Program-made: the position numbers and the translations under genes | Assembly (NCBI GenBank): GCA_029851415.1 | Contig: CM056744.1 | Location: 14,267,268 to 14,331,267 of the forward strand | From: Eretmocerus hayati | Taxonomy: Eukaryota; Arthropoda; Insecta; Hymenoptera; Aphelinidae | Direction: 5' to 3' | Length of the DNA stretch: 64,000 bases | Part shown: positions 1 to 10,363 of the stretch, piece by piece | Position numbering within the stretch: position 1 is the stretch's first letter | Layout of the letters: every line of letters begins with the position of its first letter | Notes under the pieces: model-generated | What the model was told of the DNA's origin: nothing | Seen by the model: the letters and a program-made list of their open reading frames with translations, nothing else | Databases searched by the model: none

Positions 1-881
1 AAATCTTATAATTTGTAAGACGCGAGTTGATTTTACATGATTTGACTATATTACATTGATTTTTAGAAAAAAGTGAGAACTGATTCTGAAAATTCGAATG
101 GTTATTATCGGGTAACTTATAGACGTCGTTATAGACGTACAGAAAATCGCGATGTATCCGATCTGATGTGTGCTCTCGTGCACTATTACGATCCACTCGT
201 GCAATATCAATGTCATTCTTATACGTCCTCTCATTCAAAATTATATATATGGAATTATTTTCGTGCACGTACGTCTCGGCCTTTTCATTCACCCACCTGA
301 TTCTTGGAATATTTGGTCCACTAATCCGGTGTAATTCTTTTATCTGAACAAGGAATTATTTCTGTGATCTTTCGGAATTCCGAGTTCTGAGGCATTTTAG
401 CAAGAAAATGCAGATTAGTTATTTTTCTTTTGAAAAACTGACTACGCCATCGTTTTGAGATCGAAATAGTACTTCGTATAACAAGTGAAGCAAAAGTGAG
501 GGAGTCAAAAGAGAATAGCCGTGGGTGTACCTGCGGACCGGGCGGCAAGTATAGATATATGGGTGAAATACCCTGCCGAAAGGCTCATTATTCATAAGTA
601 TACGATAAATACCTATGCAGCTGTGCTCTCTAAACTCTACTCACTCGTCGCATCACTCCCACCCCCGTCTTCGGCGAGTTTGGGTGCGCTTCGCAAGAGG
701 GCCGCTTGGTGCGCCACCGTATTCTCGCGATAGAAGTGGTTCGCAGCAAAAGCATTGCGCTGGTCATCTCCCCTCTAATCTCTGACATTGATCCATTACT
801 AACGAACGAGCGATGTTACGGGCGCAAGCTACACAGGCGCCCGCACTTCAAGTGTATCGCATATAAGGACCACCGCTTGGT
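1..881. other. No recognisable gene
   Basis: Every open frame here is short, at most about 75 codons, and none resembles a protein I know. The phrase GCTTGGTGCG occurs near 703 and again near 875. The stretch ends at a tRNA-like sequence and a BEL/Pao remnant, so it is probably repeat-derived or intergenic DNA. Confidence 0.5.
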
Positions 882-957
882 GCGGCCGGACTAGCTCAGT
901 CAACAGCGTGTCAGACTCTTGATCAAGAGGTCGCCGGATCGTTTCCCGGCGGCCGCA
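882..957 (+). pseudogene. tRNA-Lys(CTT)-like degenerate tRNA sequence
   Basis: The ends pair as an acceptor stem, GCGGCCG against CGGCCGC. A box-A-like stretch TAGCTCAGTC and a box-B-like GGATCGTTTCC sit at tRNA spacing, and GACTCTTGATC is reminiscent of a lysine-tRNA anticodon loop with CTT. Three things argue against a working tRNA: the T-loop carries substitutions at normally fixed positions, the D arm does not close well, and the anticodon stem is replaced by the palindrome CTCTTGATCAAGAG. It may be a tRNA pseudogene, the head of a tRNA-derived SINE, or a tRNA fragment next to retroelement DNA. It lies immediately upstream of a BEL/Pao pol remnant. Confidence 0.4.
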
Positions 958-959
958 CT

Positions 960-1493
960 TTGTATTCAGTGCATGAAGAAGGATGCAATCAGGCTCCGCG
1001 TCCAGGAGTTTTGTTGACCACGTTCAAAGAAATCGCGCACACCGTGAATTCGCGACCTCTCACACATGTGTTCCTCGATCCGCGAGACTCAGAAGCGCAG
1101 ACGCCGAATCATTTTCTGATTGGAACCTCTTCGGGAGATGTTATCCTCGGTTATTACGAACTTAGAGACGTGAACCTGCATAAACAATACAAATTGACAC
1201 AAGTGTACGCGGGTTTGTTTTGGAAACGATGGATTCGCGAGTACCTGCCAAACATGATTCCGCGTAAAACTTGGATCGTGCCAGAAGAACCCATGGAGGT
1301 GGGGGATGTTGTGCAAATAATGGACTTGCAAGCTCCGCGGAACGCCTGGCGTCGAGGGACCATCTCTCGGATCTTTCCATCAAGCACCGATCAACAGGTT
1401 AGGGTCGCGGAGATACAGACACCAAACGGAACGTTCATCAGGCCCACGCGGAAATTGATCAAGCTCCTGGGAGTTGATGAGGTGCGAAATTAA
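960..1493 (+). pseudogene. pol: BEL/Pao pol, integrase C-terminal fragment
   Basis: The 177-codon frame is the 3' end of a BEL/Pao polyprotein. It starts part-way through the integrase at the family signature TVNSRPLTHV (about residues 29-38). PNHFLIG, a pair of W/R-rich blocks and RPTRKLIKLL at the C-terminus follow, as in the DUF5641-type tail of BEL/Pao integrases. The part present is uninterrupted, but gag, protease, reverse transcriptase, RNase H and the integrase catalytic core are missing. Homology begins only about 40-50 bases after a tRNA-like sequence, so the upstream part was replaced or deleted. A polypurine tract and an LTR follow, as expected at the 3' end of such an element. 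It is homologous to the copy at 9895-10338 but clearly diverged, so it is a different subfamily. Confidence 0.85.
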
Positions 1494-1505
1494 TTAATTC
1501 CGCAC

Positions 1506-1519
1506 GGGGGGGGGGGAGA
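1506..1519 (+). other. Polypurine tract of the BEL/Pao remnant
   Basis: A run of eleven G followed by AGAA lies between the pol stop codon and the LTR start. This is where plus-strand priming occurs in LTR retrotransposons. Confidence 0.7.
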
Positions 1520-1521
1520 AT

Positions 1522-1986
1522 TGTTACGGACTCGAAGTCATTCCATAAGCTAACAATCCGTAGCAAACCCGAGCGTCGTGAATCAGAGTCAAATGCGAGA
1601 ATCGGCCGGCGATGATGAAAGAGAAAAGAGAGAGAGAACGTATCGGAACCGCAGGACCGCGCTATAGGTATTTAGGTAGTGTGAGTGTGATGTGACGGAA
1701 TAAATGAATCTCTGCGTATACAGGCCTGTGCATATATATATATATATCGCGCTCCGACTATGCTCTTAAGAGAAATGGCTATGTTCTACAATGATACACG
1801 ATATGCCGGGCGGGTTCAAGCGTGTTTTGAGAGTGGCAAATTTCTGCGGAAATGCGCGGCATTATCGGCTTGATAAAAAAGTAACGCGAGTAAAATCGAT
1901 CGTCAGAGTGAGTGCGAGAGAGATCAAAATTGTAACTTGGCTAGATATTGTCCCGTAGAGTGAGATCAGCGGATCTCTTTGTAACA
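1522..1986 (+). repeat. 3' LTR of the truncated BEL/Pao element
   Basis: The LTR starts TGTTAC directly after the polypurine tract and ends GTAACA, so its termini are inverted as expected; it is about 465 bp. It contains a TATATATATATA tract near 1733-1746 and an AATAAA near 1700. The right end was chosen from the terminal inverted match alone, because the 5' LTR partner is outside the window or lost. No target duplication can be tested. Confidence 0.6.
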
Positions 1987-2988
1987 TAAGTACGAAAAGA
2001 GTGTGTGTGTGGTGGATGAAAAGGTTGGTCGTCGTTATCGCCGAGTATTCAATGTTTGTAAGGGAAGAAATCGGCAAAATCCAGAGAGAGAGAGAGAGAG
2101 AGCATACTCTAGATTGTTCACGGCGCGCACGTGCGCAAAATATCGAACCAAACTGATTGAAATGAGCACTAGGAAAACCATTGTAAATTGAATATGTATG
2201 TCATGGATGCTGGAGTCATTCGATTATGGGTATGTTTAAAGAATTTGATTTTCTCATGTGAAAGAATCAGCGAGGGCCTAATTTGATTGGTCTTGAGTTT
2301 TGTGAAAACTGTCGAAAACGGCAAATGATGAATGATTTCCATTTGATTCGAGATTCGCGACATGTTTGTCCACCCTACCAACAGTCACCCTTTGGCCAAC
2401 CTACCAAAACCTAATCATCTATCTATCAGCAGTTCGTGCGGAAGAGAAAATCGCGGGCCTCACGAGGTTGCGATTTTCTCGAACCAAGTATCTGTTGAAT
2501 TTTGGGTCATAAATAGTTGCAGAAAAATTTGAAGTTAAGCGCTTCAAATATTGCGAGCAACCATTCTATGACCTGAATTGCGTTGAATTGAATTGAATTG
2601 CGGGTGACTGTAAACGCATGCGTGAATCTCGGCGCGTCGTTCAAAACCGCGTAAGTTCAGCCCCACGCTTATGAGTGGACGGCCTTATCGCTGATTCTGA
2701 GCGAGCGAGTCCCTCAAGAGGGGGCTATTTTGACCGAGGGATCAAAAAGGCGCGCTCACGCAGGGCGAGCAGCATTTGTCAGCACAATATTACGGTGCGT
2801 GTACAATATACTTAACCTTGTAGAGCCTAAGCTATATTGTCATAAAATTTGTGAAGAATACTTAAAATTTAGAGTCACAAATTATACTTGCAATCAAAAT
2901 TTGTTCAGTTGATTTGATTTACTTCTCATCCAGCCTGACCCTTGTTCGAGTCAATTACACTGGATGAAGATAATAGATCTATCGATAG
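1987..2988. other. No recognisable gene; short GA microsatellite
   Basis: A (GA)n run lies at about 2083-2102. Other open frames are short and unrecognised. The 3' half may be decayed envelope-gene DNA, because envelope homology becomes visible from about 2990. Confidence 0.4.
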
Positions 2989-2989
2989 T

Positions 2990-3872
2990 ATTTTCGTACC
3001 CACAACTCATATACTACGTGAAAATTCCGCTCTTGGAGTACACCGAGTATGACCTATTCAAAGCTATAGCAGTCCCTGTGAAACAGACCAACAGCTAGAT
3101 TTTCATCTATCTATGGCCAAGCACAGAATACGCGGCATTAAATATAGACGCAGAGAGCTATATCCCAATGACAATGGACAGTCTAAGTAAATGTAAACGG
3201 TTACACAGGGCATACATTTGTAAAAGTAATGAACCAGTCCGGACAATTGATGAGAATTCCCCGTGCGAAATCAAACTTGGGGTTCACAAGGACATGGAAA
3301 ACTTTTCAAACTGTGAACTGAAGGTCGCAAGGTTTCAGGAAACATTCTGGACTAGATTGGGGAAGGAAAATACATGGATTTACTCGTCCATGGGAGCCGA
3401 TAATTTATACGTTAATTGCGCACAAGGTAATGAGAAAAGATCCACGCTGGAAGGCATGGGCATCGTTCACCTACCATCGGGCTGTTCAGCACGAACTGGG
3501 AACGTGAAACTAATAGCCTCGCGACAGATCACTACATCATCGCAAATTAATATCTTTGACGAGGCAGAACCAGACCTATCATCAGTAATGGGAAGAAAAA
3601 TGACAGGATTCTTGAAAGACTCGATCGATGAAACAGAATTAGCACCACATATGAAGTTGCGCGGAAGATCATCCCTGAATGCACTCGACAGAGGAGAAGA
3701 ACTAAAAGAGATCATAAACAAAGTGCGGGGAATGAGTCAACTCAGATTGATATCGGGGAAATTTGAATTACTTCAGAACACGCTTACGTATTCCGCTACA
3801 ACCTCATTCATCATCGCAGTAATAATACTGATAATTTGGAGAGTCCTTTGTCTGGGGGGTCCCTTTGGCTAA
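2990..3872 (+). pseudogene. env: Retroviral envelope (F-like) remnant
   Basis: The open part (3168-3872, 234 codons) resembles the C-terminal ectodomain of the insect errantivirus/baculovirus F-type envelope. It has spaced cysteines, a TFW..L block, a GC after a proline-serine motif, and one hydrophobic anchor near the C-terminus (about residues 211-227, ATTSFIIAVIILIIW). The same frame shows similarity upstream to about 3012, interrupted by an in-frame TAG at 3096-3098. The N-terminal receptor-binding part and any cleavage site are not recognisable. Such proteins are membrane fusion glycoproteins of endogenous insect retroviruses; this copy is broken. A different frame (3836-4060) overlaps the end and may be a shifted cytoplasmic tail. 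Assignment to the gypsy or the BEL group is not settled. Confidence 0.6.
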
Positions 3873-4531
3873 TCACTGGAAGACAAGTTTCAGAGACATC
3901 ATCGAGAGATCAAGACGTAGAACATCCCAGAGTAGCATGGTCTCGCCAGCCAGAGACTATCAACATTCAACCGATTACATATGCGGTCCAGCCGAGTGGA
4001 AGGGGAATTGGATTCCCGAATCTTGATCAACTCGCAGTAACAGCGAAACCAGAGGAGTAACCAATACCAGAACCACTGGTGCGAGTCAAAAGGCATTGCC
4101 CTCTGGACAGAGAAGCTCAAATGGAGGACTATGAATACGCTGACCAATAGATGGACCACCGCTGCATCGACAAATATTGAGACCAGGCGAGAGAGAGAGA
4201 CCTCAATAATCCTATCTTATCATAATTGAACCACGAAACCTAATAATGGAACATACATAACATAAGAAATAACTACCAAGATCAGATCTTAGAGATACAG
4301 ATATACAAGAAGAACCAAGAAAACACTTGAATATGTACTATTGGGAAGAGAGGATCATGATTACCCAATCATAATAAAGAAATTAGAATATTAGCTCCAC
4401 AAATCAGCAAAATGTCAAAAAAAAAAAATTTTGGACTAGTGAAATTAGATGAGAACAAAAAGATTCGAGATATGACTTTATCATAGCTTACGTCGGTTGC
4501 TCCGGAGAGCAACAAGGCTACCAAACGGACG
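3873..4531. other. Untranslated region between envelope remnant and LTR
   Basis: No convincing coding sequence is visible. A GA run occurs near 4188-4200 and an A-rich stretch near 4420-4432. If envelope and downstream LTR belong to one element, this is its 3' untranslated part; no obvious polypurine tract abuts the LTR. Confidence 0.35.
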
Positions 4532-4968
4532 TGTTACGGCTCATACCTGGCCGTAACGGCTACCGCATGAAGATGACCAACCTCGAGCGAGAGGCAGGCA
4601 CAAGCCTCGAGCCGCTGCAAGCTCTAACCTGTTCAACCCCTCTCTTGGAAGAGAATGAAGAGAAGTCTCAGCCTGCGAAAGAGTATAAATACAGAGGGAT
4701 TCTGCCAGAAGGAGTTTCTAGATTCACAGTCGTACACGAACCGTCACAGAGTTAACATCACGAGTATCAGCAGCCATTGGTGGCCTCGTAGATTTTCCTA
4801 GAGTCTTAGAGTTACGAGTTAGTCTCTCTCTCGGGTTTTATACTTACTCTGAATAAACATCAATAAAGCTGAACCACCGTTTGTTTGTTATTGGCTGTTT
4901 CTTCACCCGTCTTCTGAGTCTTATAACTCAGCGGATAAACAGATTTCAAGGACCCTTAAATCGTAACA
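4532..4968 (+). repeat. LTR (3' or solo) with promoter and poly(A) signals
   Basis: The segment begins TGTTACG and ends CGTAACA, perfect inverted termini, and is 437 bp long. A TATAAAT box lies at 4684-4690 and AATAAA signals at 4852-4857 and 4862-4867, giving a coherent U3-R-U5 order on the plus strand. No second copy is visible and the five bases on each side do not match, so a solo LTR with a target duplication is not supported. It may be the 3' LTR of the envelope-bearing element upstream. Confidence 0.6.
4684..4690 (+). promoter_or_regulatory. TATA box of the 4.5-kb LTR
   Basis: TATAAAT lies inside the LTR, about 160 bases before the polyadenylation signals, as in a U3 promoter. Confidence 0.5.
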
Positions 4969-5726
4969 GCGGCAAAACATAACCTAAAATTTTATTCGAA
5001 CGTCTCACTCTGCATCCGAGTGAGATTATTGATTTATCAATTTGACTCTTCACCGAGTGAGATGGAATTTCACTTGGGAAAGTTAAGAGAGAAAACGCGA
5101 TAAGATTCAGAAAATTAGATCTTTTCTCAAAATCCCTCCACCGATTTCTTTTATTTCTATTGAAAAATGACTACGAGGACGCCTTGAAACATATTCGATC
5201 AGAGTATCTGAGATTCACGCACCTTTTACTTTTTTGGTTCTCCGACCTACCGTAAATTGTTCACTCTTCAAAGGTTTTATTGTCACAAGTTGTCGAATTG
5301 AATGATTCACATTTGAAGGGGCACTTGTCGATTCTATTTTTCCCCCATTCTCTCATCCCCTATTATCGGTATTGCGATTCTATACCGACTCAGCTATGTA
5401 TTATTAATGAATTTCGATGACTGGTAGCAATTATTCGAAATTACAGAAGGGTTCTCATCAAGAATTCTGTTCGAGCTATGCATATACAGAGCGTCAACTT
5501 TCTTATTTTCCTATCGTGACCGCGAGTGCCATCGATCTGAGAAGGAGGTGCCCTCCTTGCACCCGTTGAATGACAACATACCAGGATACAGGTCAAATAA
5601 TGAACATTTTGATTATTCTAAGATCATCATGGGATCGATTTGAAATGTGATCGAATTCATTCGTTCTGTGCCTCACATGATGAGCCACGTAGGATCCTGC
5701 AAACATATGAAAATCATATCTAATTC
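4969..5726. repeat. Dispersed repeat copy related to 15990-16260
   Basis: No coding frame is recognised. The part from about 5260 to 5560 resembles 15990-16270 in the same orientation: both contain the phrases GGGCACTTGTCGATT / GGGCACTGGTCGATT, TATTATTGATGA-like text and AGAAGGGTTCT. This is a diverged dispersed repeat or an old duplication, split on its right by the BEL/Pao insertion. Confidence 0.4.
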
Positions 5727-5731
5727 ATCAT

Positions 5732-6394
5732 TGTTCCCGATTAAATTTAAGTATGAACTTTCTGGAAACATGATGAATTTGTCAAAATTGTGTAAATATT
5801 GTGAAAATTATTGTCGATTTGTTACTAATTTATGATTGAATTATTCATTGACGGAATCTAATGAATTTTCTATAATTTGTGGAATATTGTTGGGAAAATA
5901 GGACACTCAATAAGTAACTTTTTAAAATCATTAAAACAGAGGAATGCCTCTGTTTCTGCACAATTTGATCACCGTGTTATGAGTTGAATTCTCATAAGAG
6001 ATGCAGCTAGAGGTTTTCCAGCCGCGTCGACGTGATTCTTGGAATCGCGGGGCCGCATCGCGCTCCTCACCGATTTCGATCGATAATAGTGGAGAACGTG
6101 TCATGGAATGCGTAGAGGCAGACTATGGGCGCATGGCTACTCATGACCATTCAACTATCGTTAAGTTTGGGTTGTCATGATAATCAAAGCATTGTTTTTT
6201 CGTCGTTGCAAAATCTAAGGATCAGCTCACTTACGATTCAACTCGCTTCCGCGTCAGACGTGTCCAATCATTCCAATTTTAAATCTGATTTTTATTGGTT
6301 TTGATTAGTTTTCAAGTTAGTAAAGCTTTCTAGTTCCTCTTTCAAATTTGTGTAACGGTTTCTTTGAATCGCAATAAGAATAGTCTGGCGAACA
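5732..6394 (+). repeat. 5' LTR of the BEL/Pao element
   Basis: It starts TGTTCCCGA and ends TGGCGAACA, and aligns end to end with 10364-11026. It sits next to the ATCAT duplication on its left and the primer-binding site on its right. Confidence 0.92.
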
Positions 6395-6397
6395 TTT

Positions 6398-6414
6398 TGG
6401 CGATCCTGCCACGA
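6398..6414 (+). other. Primer-binding site, probably tRNA-Arg
   Basis: TGGCGATCCTGCC begins four bases after the 5' LTR. Its complement ends GGCAGGATCGCCA, which agrees with my recollection of the 3' end of insect tRNA-Arg including the CCA tail. The last few bases do not fit perfectly. That this is the priming site is clear from position; the tRNA identity is an inference. Confidence 0.7.
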
Positions 6415-6447
6415 TAAAACCTCAAGAAATCGAGACGAAGAAAGAGC

Positions 6448-6600
6448 ATGGCGAGAAGAAAATCTCCACGACGAGCAGCTCCTGGAGGTCCAACAGGGCA
6501 GCTCCCGATTCTGCGGTGGCAGGAATCCAAGGTGAGCGCAGCGAGCGCTACTCGCATCAGAACGAGCCTGACAACCAAGCAGCCCAATCACTTCCTCTGA
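6448..6600 (+). pseudogene. gag: Short gag-like leader frame of the BEL/Pao element
   Basis: This 50-codon frame starts at the first ATG after the primer-binding site and opens with the basic stretch MARRKSPRRAAPGG. No capsid or zinc-knuckle motif follows before the protease region, so most of gag appears to be deleted. It may be the remaining N-terminus of gag; alternatively the frame is accidental. Confidence 0.35.
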
Positions 6601-6643
6601 ATTTACGTGCGCTCTTCTTGACGAAGGATCGACAGTCACTGTC

Positions 6644-7199
6644 ATGAGTAGAAAATTGGCAAATAAAATTCGAGTGAAGAGAACTAGTGTTAACATGGAG
6701 CTGCGCGGAGTCAGTCAAACAGAACCAATTGCTTCAATTTCTGAGAAGAAGGAGGAGTTGAAAATTCAGTGTGGCTCTGAAATTTTCTCTCTCGAAGACG
6801 TTTTAATTGTGAAAGATCTTTCATTACCATCACAATGTGTCACTTTTGAACTCTCAATATTGTGAAAATTTTCCAAACATCAGAGTTCCCCCATACAAAA
6901 CGAGACCAGATTTATTGGTTGGTCAAAATGATGCGAAGCTCATAGTAACTCGTGAAATTGTAGAATTCAATGATAGAGATATATCACTGTCACGCTGTCT
7001 TTTGGGTTGGTCCTTGCACAGTAAAAATTCTAATTCGGAGTCATCACAATTTCCAGAAGATATTTGCATGAACATTTCGGCAGTTAATAAATCTAAGAGC
7101 GATAATCTAGAAGAAAAGATGAAAGAGTATTCTTCCCCAGAGTCAATTGGAATTGGTACCAAGCCAAGGACGAACCCAAAAAATGCGCGTGCCCTCTAA
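6644..7199 (+). pseudogene. pol: BEL/Pao pol: aspartic protease region
   Basis: Two overlapping frames (6644-6865 and 6837-7199) carry consecutive parts, so a frameshift lies near 6840-6860. The second has RPDLLVGQ followed by an LxRCLLGW block, the C-terminal half of the BEL/Pao (DUF1758-like) retroviral aspartic protease. The D-T/S-G active-site triad that should precede it is not recognisable. The region releases the mature proteins from Gag-Pol in intact elements; this copy cannot. Confidence 0.7.
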
Positions 7200-7234
7200 A
7201 TTCTTGAGCAAACTAGTCGTCATGTAAATGGAGC

Positions 7235-7714
7235 ATGGGAAGTGGTCTTTTGTGGAAAGAAGATGAAGTTTATATTCCGAACAGTCGACCATTTGCTTTA
7301 CGCAGGCTTCTTACACTAGAGGAAAAACTTGATAAATATCCAGTTTATGCCGAAATGTACTATAGAGAAATGAATCGCCTTTTTGAACAGAATTTTGATC
7401 AAACTGGACATAGAGAATCAGAAGGTCGAATTCGGTATTTATCTCACTTTGGTGTTAAGAATTTCAATAAGCCTGGCAAGCTAAGATGAGTGTTCAATGC
7501 TGCATTAGAAATTGATGGCGTGAGTTTCAATTCACTTTTGTTACAAGGGCCTGACTGACTCGAATCTTTGATAGAAGTTTAATGAGATTTCGTCAACGTC
7601 GAGTCGCGATCATGGGAGACTTGAAAGATATGTTTTTGAAAATCCGAATCCGTCTTGAAGACTACGACGCGCAGGAGAGGTAGAGACCGCTTGCGTGAAC
7701 CATCTTAATGTGTC
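7235..7714 (+). pseudogene. pol: BEL/Pao pol: reverse transcriptase, N-terminal part
   Basis: The frame 7235-7489 shows the BEL/Pao entry block: a YPVYAEMYYREM-like helix, then LSHFGVKNFNKPGKLR, where functional copies have a PHFGV..NKPGKLR motif. A TGA interrupts at 7487-7489, and FNAALEIDGVSFNSLLLQGPD continues the same frame. Beyond 7555 several stops and shifts remove a readable fingers/palm region until 7715. It is continuous in homology with the next segment. Confidence 0.8.
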
Positions 7715-8212
7715 ATGAATCGACTATTGTTTGGTTCAACGTCTTCTCCGTGTACGGCATTGTACATAAAAAATCGTAACGTGCAAGGATTCATTGAGAA
7801 ATTCCCGGAATCAGCAAAAAGTTCACAGAAAAATACTTATATGGACGACTATCTGGATAGCTTTGATAATGAGGAGGAGGCCGAGAATCAAATCCGTTCG
7901 GTGATCGAAATGAATAAAAATGCTGATTGGGTCATGCACGGTTGGGCAAGTGATGTGCCAAGCGTATTGAGAGTTACGGTTGAAAATCCGAATCAATCTT
8001 TGAATTTTCCAAAGAGTAAAGATAACGAAGAACGTGTTTTGTGTCCAAACTGGTCCACTGATCACGTTTTGAATTTCAAATTCTGTGATCACAAACTAGC
8101 TCCGGAGCTACTTGATGGCTCTAAGGTTCCGAGTAAAAGAGAATTCCTTAGCGTTATCATCTCCATCTTTGATGCTCTAGGCGTGTTATTGTCTTTCACT
8201 ATCCAAGCATGA
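7715..8212 (+). pseudogene. pol: BEL/Pao pol: reverse transcriptase palm with YMDD
   Basis: The 165-codon frame retains the catalytic box YMDDYLDSF (about residues 42-50), the hallmark of BEL/Pao reverse transcriptases. The conserved GF.L.KW-like and SKREFLS...FD.LG blocks of the thumb/connection follow. The frame ends at a TGA (8210-8212) where the family continues in frame with a PI..K..MQ..W segment, seen directly after it. The catalytic aspartates are intact but the enzyme is truncated on both sides by stop codons. Confidence 0.88.
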
Positions 8213-8218
8213 ATTCTA

Positions 8219-8753
8219 ATGCAAAGAGTTTGGAAATCTGGCATTGAATGGGACGATAAACTACCCTCAGAAAATCGGTTGCACTATCTATCTCTTGTAG
8301 AAAAATGTCAAATCCCTCGTTTTTATCAAATTGTAAATGAAATGATTGAAACTGCAGATTTACACGTATTCTGTGATGCTAGCAACGAAGCCTACGCTGC
8401 AGTCGGTAATTGAAGGTTAACCTTCAAGAGTGGAGATATTCATGTCTTCTTTTATCATGGCCAAAAGTAGAGTTGTTCCGCTTGAAGCTCCCACAATCCC
8501 TCGATTAGAATTTCAAGCTGCGTTATTGGGAGTTCGACTAGCACAAGTGATTGAAACAGAACATGATTTCCACATCAACAAACGCGTTCTCTAGTCAGAT
8601 TCTCACACAGTTTCAAGATGGTTGAAGTCAGATCCTAGTCCATACAAACCTTTTGTAATGAATCGTCTCGGGGAGATTAGTGAGCACACAAAAAATTCCG
8701 AATGGAGGTATATACCTTCCGAATTAAACTCTGCTGATGATGCCACGCGATAA
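8219..8753 (+). pseudogene. pol: BEL/Pao pol: connection and RNase H region
   Basis: The frame 8219-8413 starts with the QRVWKSGIEWDD segment and reaches LHVFCDASNEAYAAV, the first RNase H strand with its catalytic Asp (VFCDAS). A TGA follows at 8411-8413. A shifted frame continues SRVVPLEAPTIPRLE, containing the RLE glutamate block, and later a stop (TAG) at the position where the family has a tryptophan before SDS, followed by HTVSRWL. All parts are recognisable but the frame is broken at least three times. Confidence 0.78.
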
Positions 8754-9555
8754 TTGCCCGACTCTTTAAACAAAGACAGTAAATGGTGTAAAGGTCCTGC
8801 GTTTCTGGTCGAAGATGAGTCAAACTGGCCAATTAATCAGTCAAAATTTTCGGAAACGGTTGAGAGTAATGTAGAAAATCGTCTCACTTGTGCAATGATC
8901 GATGTCTTTCAAAAGTCACCTCATTTACCAGATTTCCAAAGATTTTTATCGTGGGACAAACTGATTGAAAGCACTTACTTTGTTCTAAAAGCCGCTGAAA
9001 AATGATTATACGACGATATAGTCAGTGAAAATCAATTACGTGTGGAAAACTGAATCACTGTGGTTCAAGGAAATTCAAAGTCAATTCTCCCAAGAAGAGA
9101 TTCGCCTTCTACAAATGTCTAGAGAACTACCAAAAACTAGCTGCGTCGTTTCTTTGAATCCGATTCCTGACAAAAATGAAATTCTACGCGTGAAAGGCCG
9201 CGTCGAGTTTGTACCGGGTTCAAATCAAAGATTTATGCCTCCTATATTACATGCAAAAAATCCTGTAGTGAAAATGCTAATTCAATCTTATCACGAACGT
9301 TATTATCACAAGCACAGCACTGTTTTGAATGAAATAAGGCAGCAATAGTGGGTAGTTGGTCTCCGCCAAGGCTTGCGCACAATAGTACATGACTGTGTAA
9401 TTTGTAAATCTCTTAGGGGACATCCTTGTGCTCCCAAAATGGGAAATATCCCTGATGTCCGACTCGGGTTTAAATTACGACCATTTACTTTCACCGGCTT
9501 ACACTATTTCGGACCAATGATCGTAAAAATAGGTCGAAGTCATGAAAAACGGTAG
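8754..9555 (+). pseudogene. pol: BEL/Pao pol: linker and integrase zinc-binding domain
   Basis: Three frames in series (8754-9005, 9025-9348, 9373-9555) carry the KGPAFL...WP linker, then a histidine pair in SYHERYYHKHST and a cysteine pair in CVICKSLRGHP. Together these form the HHCC zinc-binding head of integrase. In intact elements this domain helps the enzyme multimerise on LTR ends. TGA stops at 9003 and a TAG at 9346 interrupt the reading; the tail of the last frame is the start of the catalytic core (FTGLHYFGPM). Confidence 0.78.
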
Positions 9556-9612
9556 GGTGCTTTACTTACTTGCCCCACAACTAGAGCACTTCACATAGAA
9601 CTAGCACACAGC

Positions 9613-9891
9613 TTGACCACCGACTCAGCTATCATGGCTATCCAGAGATTTGCGGCTAGAAGGGGTTTCCCCCAAAAAATGATTAGCGGTAACGGAACTA
9701 ATCTCAAGGGTGCAAGTCAGGAACTCATCTTAGCTCCCTTAAGATCAGATCAGAATCTACGATCAAAATTTGCTCTGAAGAATGAATTCAAATGGAAATT
9801 TAACCCTCCCACCGCCTCCCATATGAGTGGCGCTTGGGAGAGACTTATTCGATCTGTAAAAAAATCTCTGCGCGCCGTCCTCAAGGATTGA
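9613..9891 (+). pseudogene. pol: BEL/Pao pol: integrase catalytic core, second half
   Basis: The frame includes a sequence where functional integrases read SDNGTNF; here it is SGNGTNL, so the second catalytic aspartate is replaced by glycine. The glutamate of the GAWERLIRSVK block is still present. The homology continues past the TGA at 9889. Loss of the Asp is a point inactivation on top of the frame breaks. Confidence 0.8.
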
Positions 9892-9894
9892 TCA

Positions 9895-10338
9895 ATGTTT
9901 GGAGAAATGCTCCGAGCTATTATAGTAGAAATTGAACACACTCTGAACTCAAGACCTCTCACTCACGTCTCTCTTGATCCGCAAGACGAAGAAGCTCTAA
10001 CACCAAATCAATTTTTGATCGGAGGATCATCAGGCACATTACGTTTAATAGAATATGACAAGAATACCGTATGTTCGAGAAAACAATGGCGTTTGGCCCA
10101 ATATTATACAGATTTATTTTGGGAAAAATGACTCAAAGAATATTTACCCACTCTTGTGCCTCGTAAGAAATGGTTCAATTTAGATGGCCGACTTAGAGTA
10201 AACGAGCTTGTTTTAGTACGTGATGATCAATTGCCACGTAATGAATGGAAAGAGGTAGTATTTTACGTGTATTTCCTGGTTCCGATGGACAGGTACGACC
10301 TAGTAGAGAATTTATTCGTTTCAGAAGTGTACAAAACG
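9895..10338 (+). pseudogene. pol: BEL/Pao pol: integrase C-terminal domain
   Basis: The frame 9895-10131 reads EHTLNSRPLTHVSLDP and PNQFLIGGSSG, matching the same region of the copy at 960-1493. A TGA at 10129-10131 sits where the other copy has an arginine, consistent with a CGA-to-TGA change. The next frame (10156-10413) continues VPRKKWF...VNELVLVRDD...RNEW, then drifts out of register before the 3' LTR. Confidence 0.85.
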
Positions 10339-10351
10339 CGTAAATTTTGTT

Positions 10352-10363
10352 CATGGGGAAGAA
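10352..10363 (+). other. Polypurine tract before the 3' LTR
   Basis: ATGGGGAAGAA directly precedes the TG of the 3' LTR, where plus-strand DNA priming takes place. Confidence 0.75.

Noticed and set aside
3836..4060. Overlapping 74-codon frame after the envelope anchor as a separate gene
   Set aside because: It overlaps the envelope end in another register and is at best a shifted cytoplasmic tail.
4532..4968. A solo LTR with target-site duplication
   Set aside because: The five bases on either side (GGACG and GCGGC) do not match.
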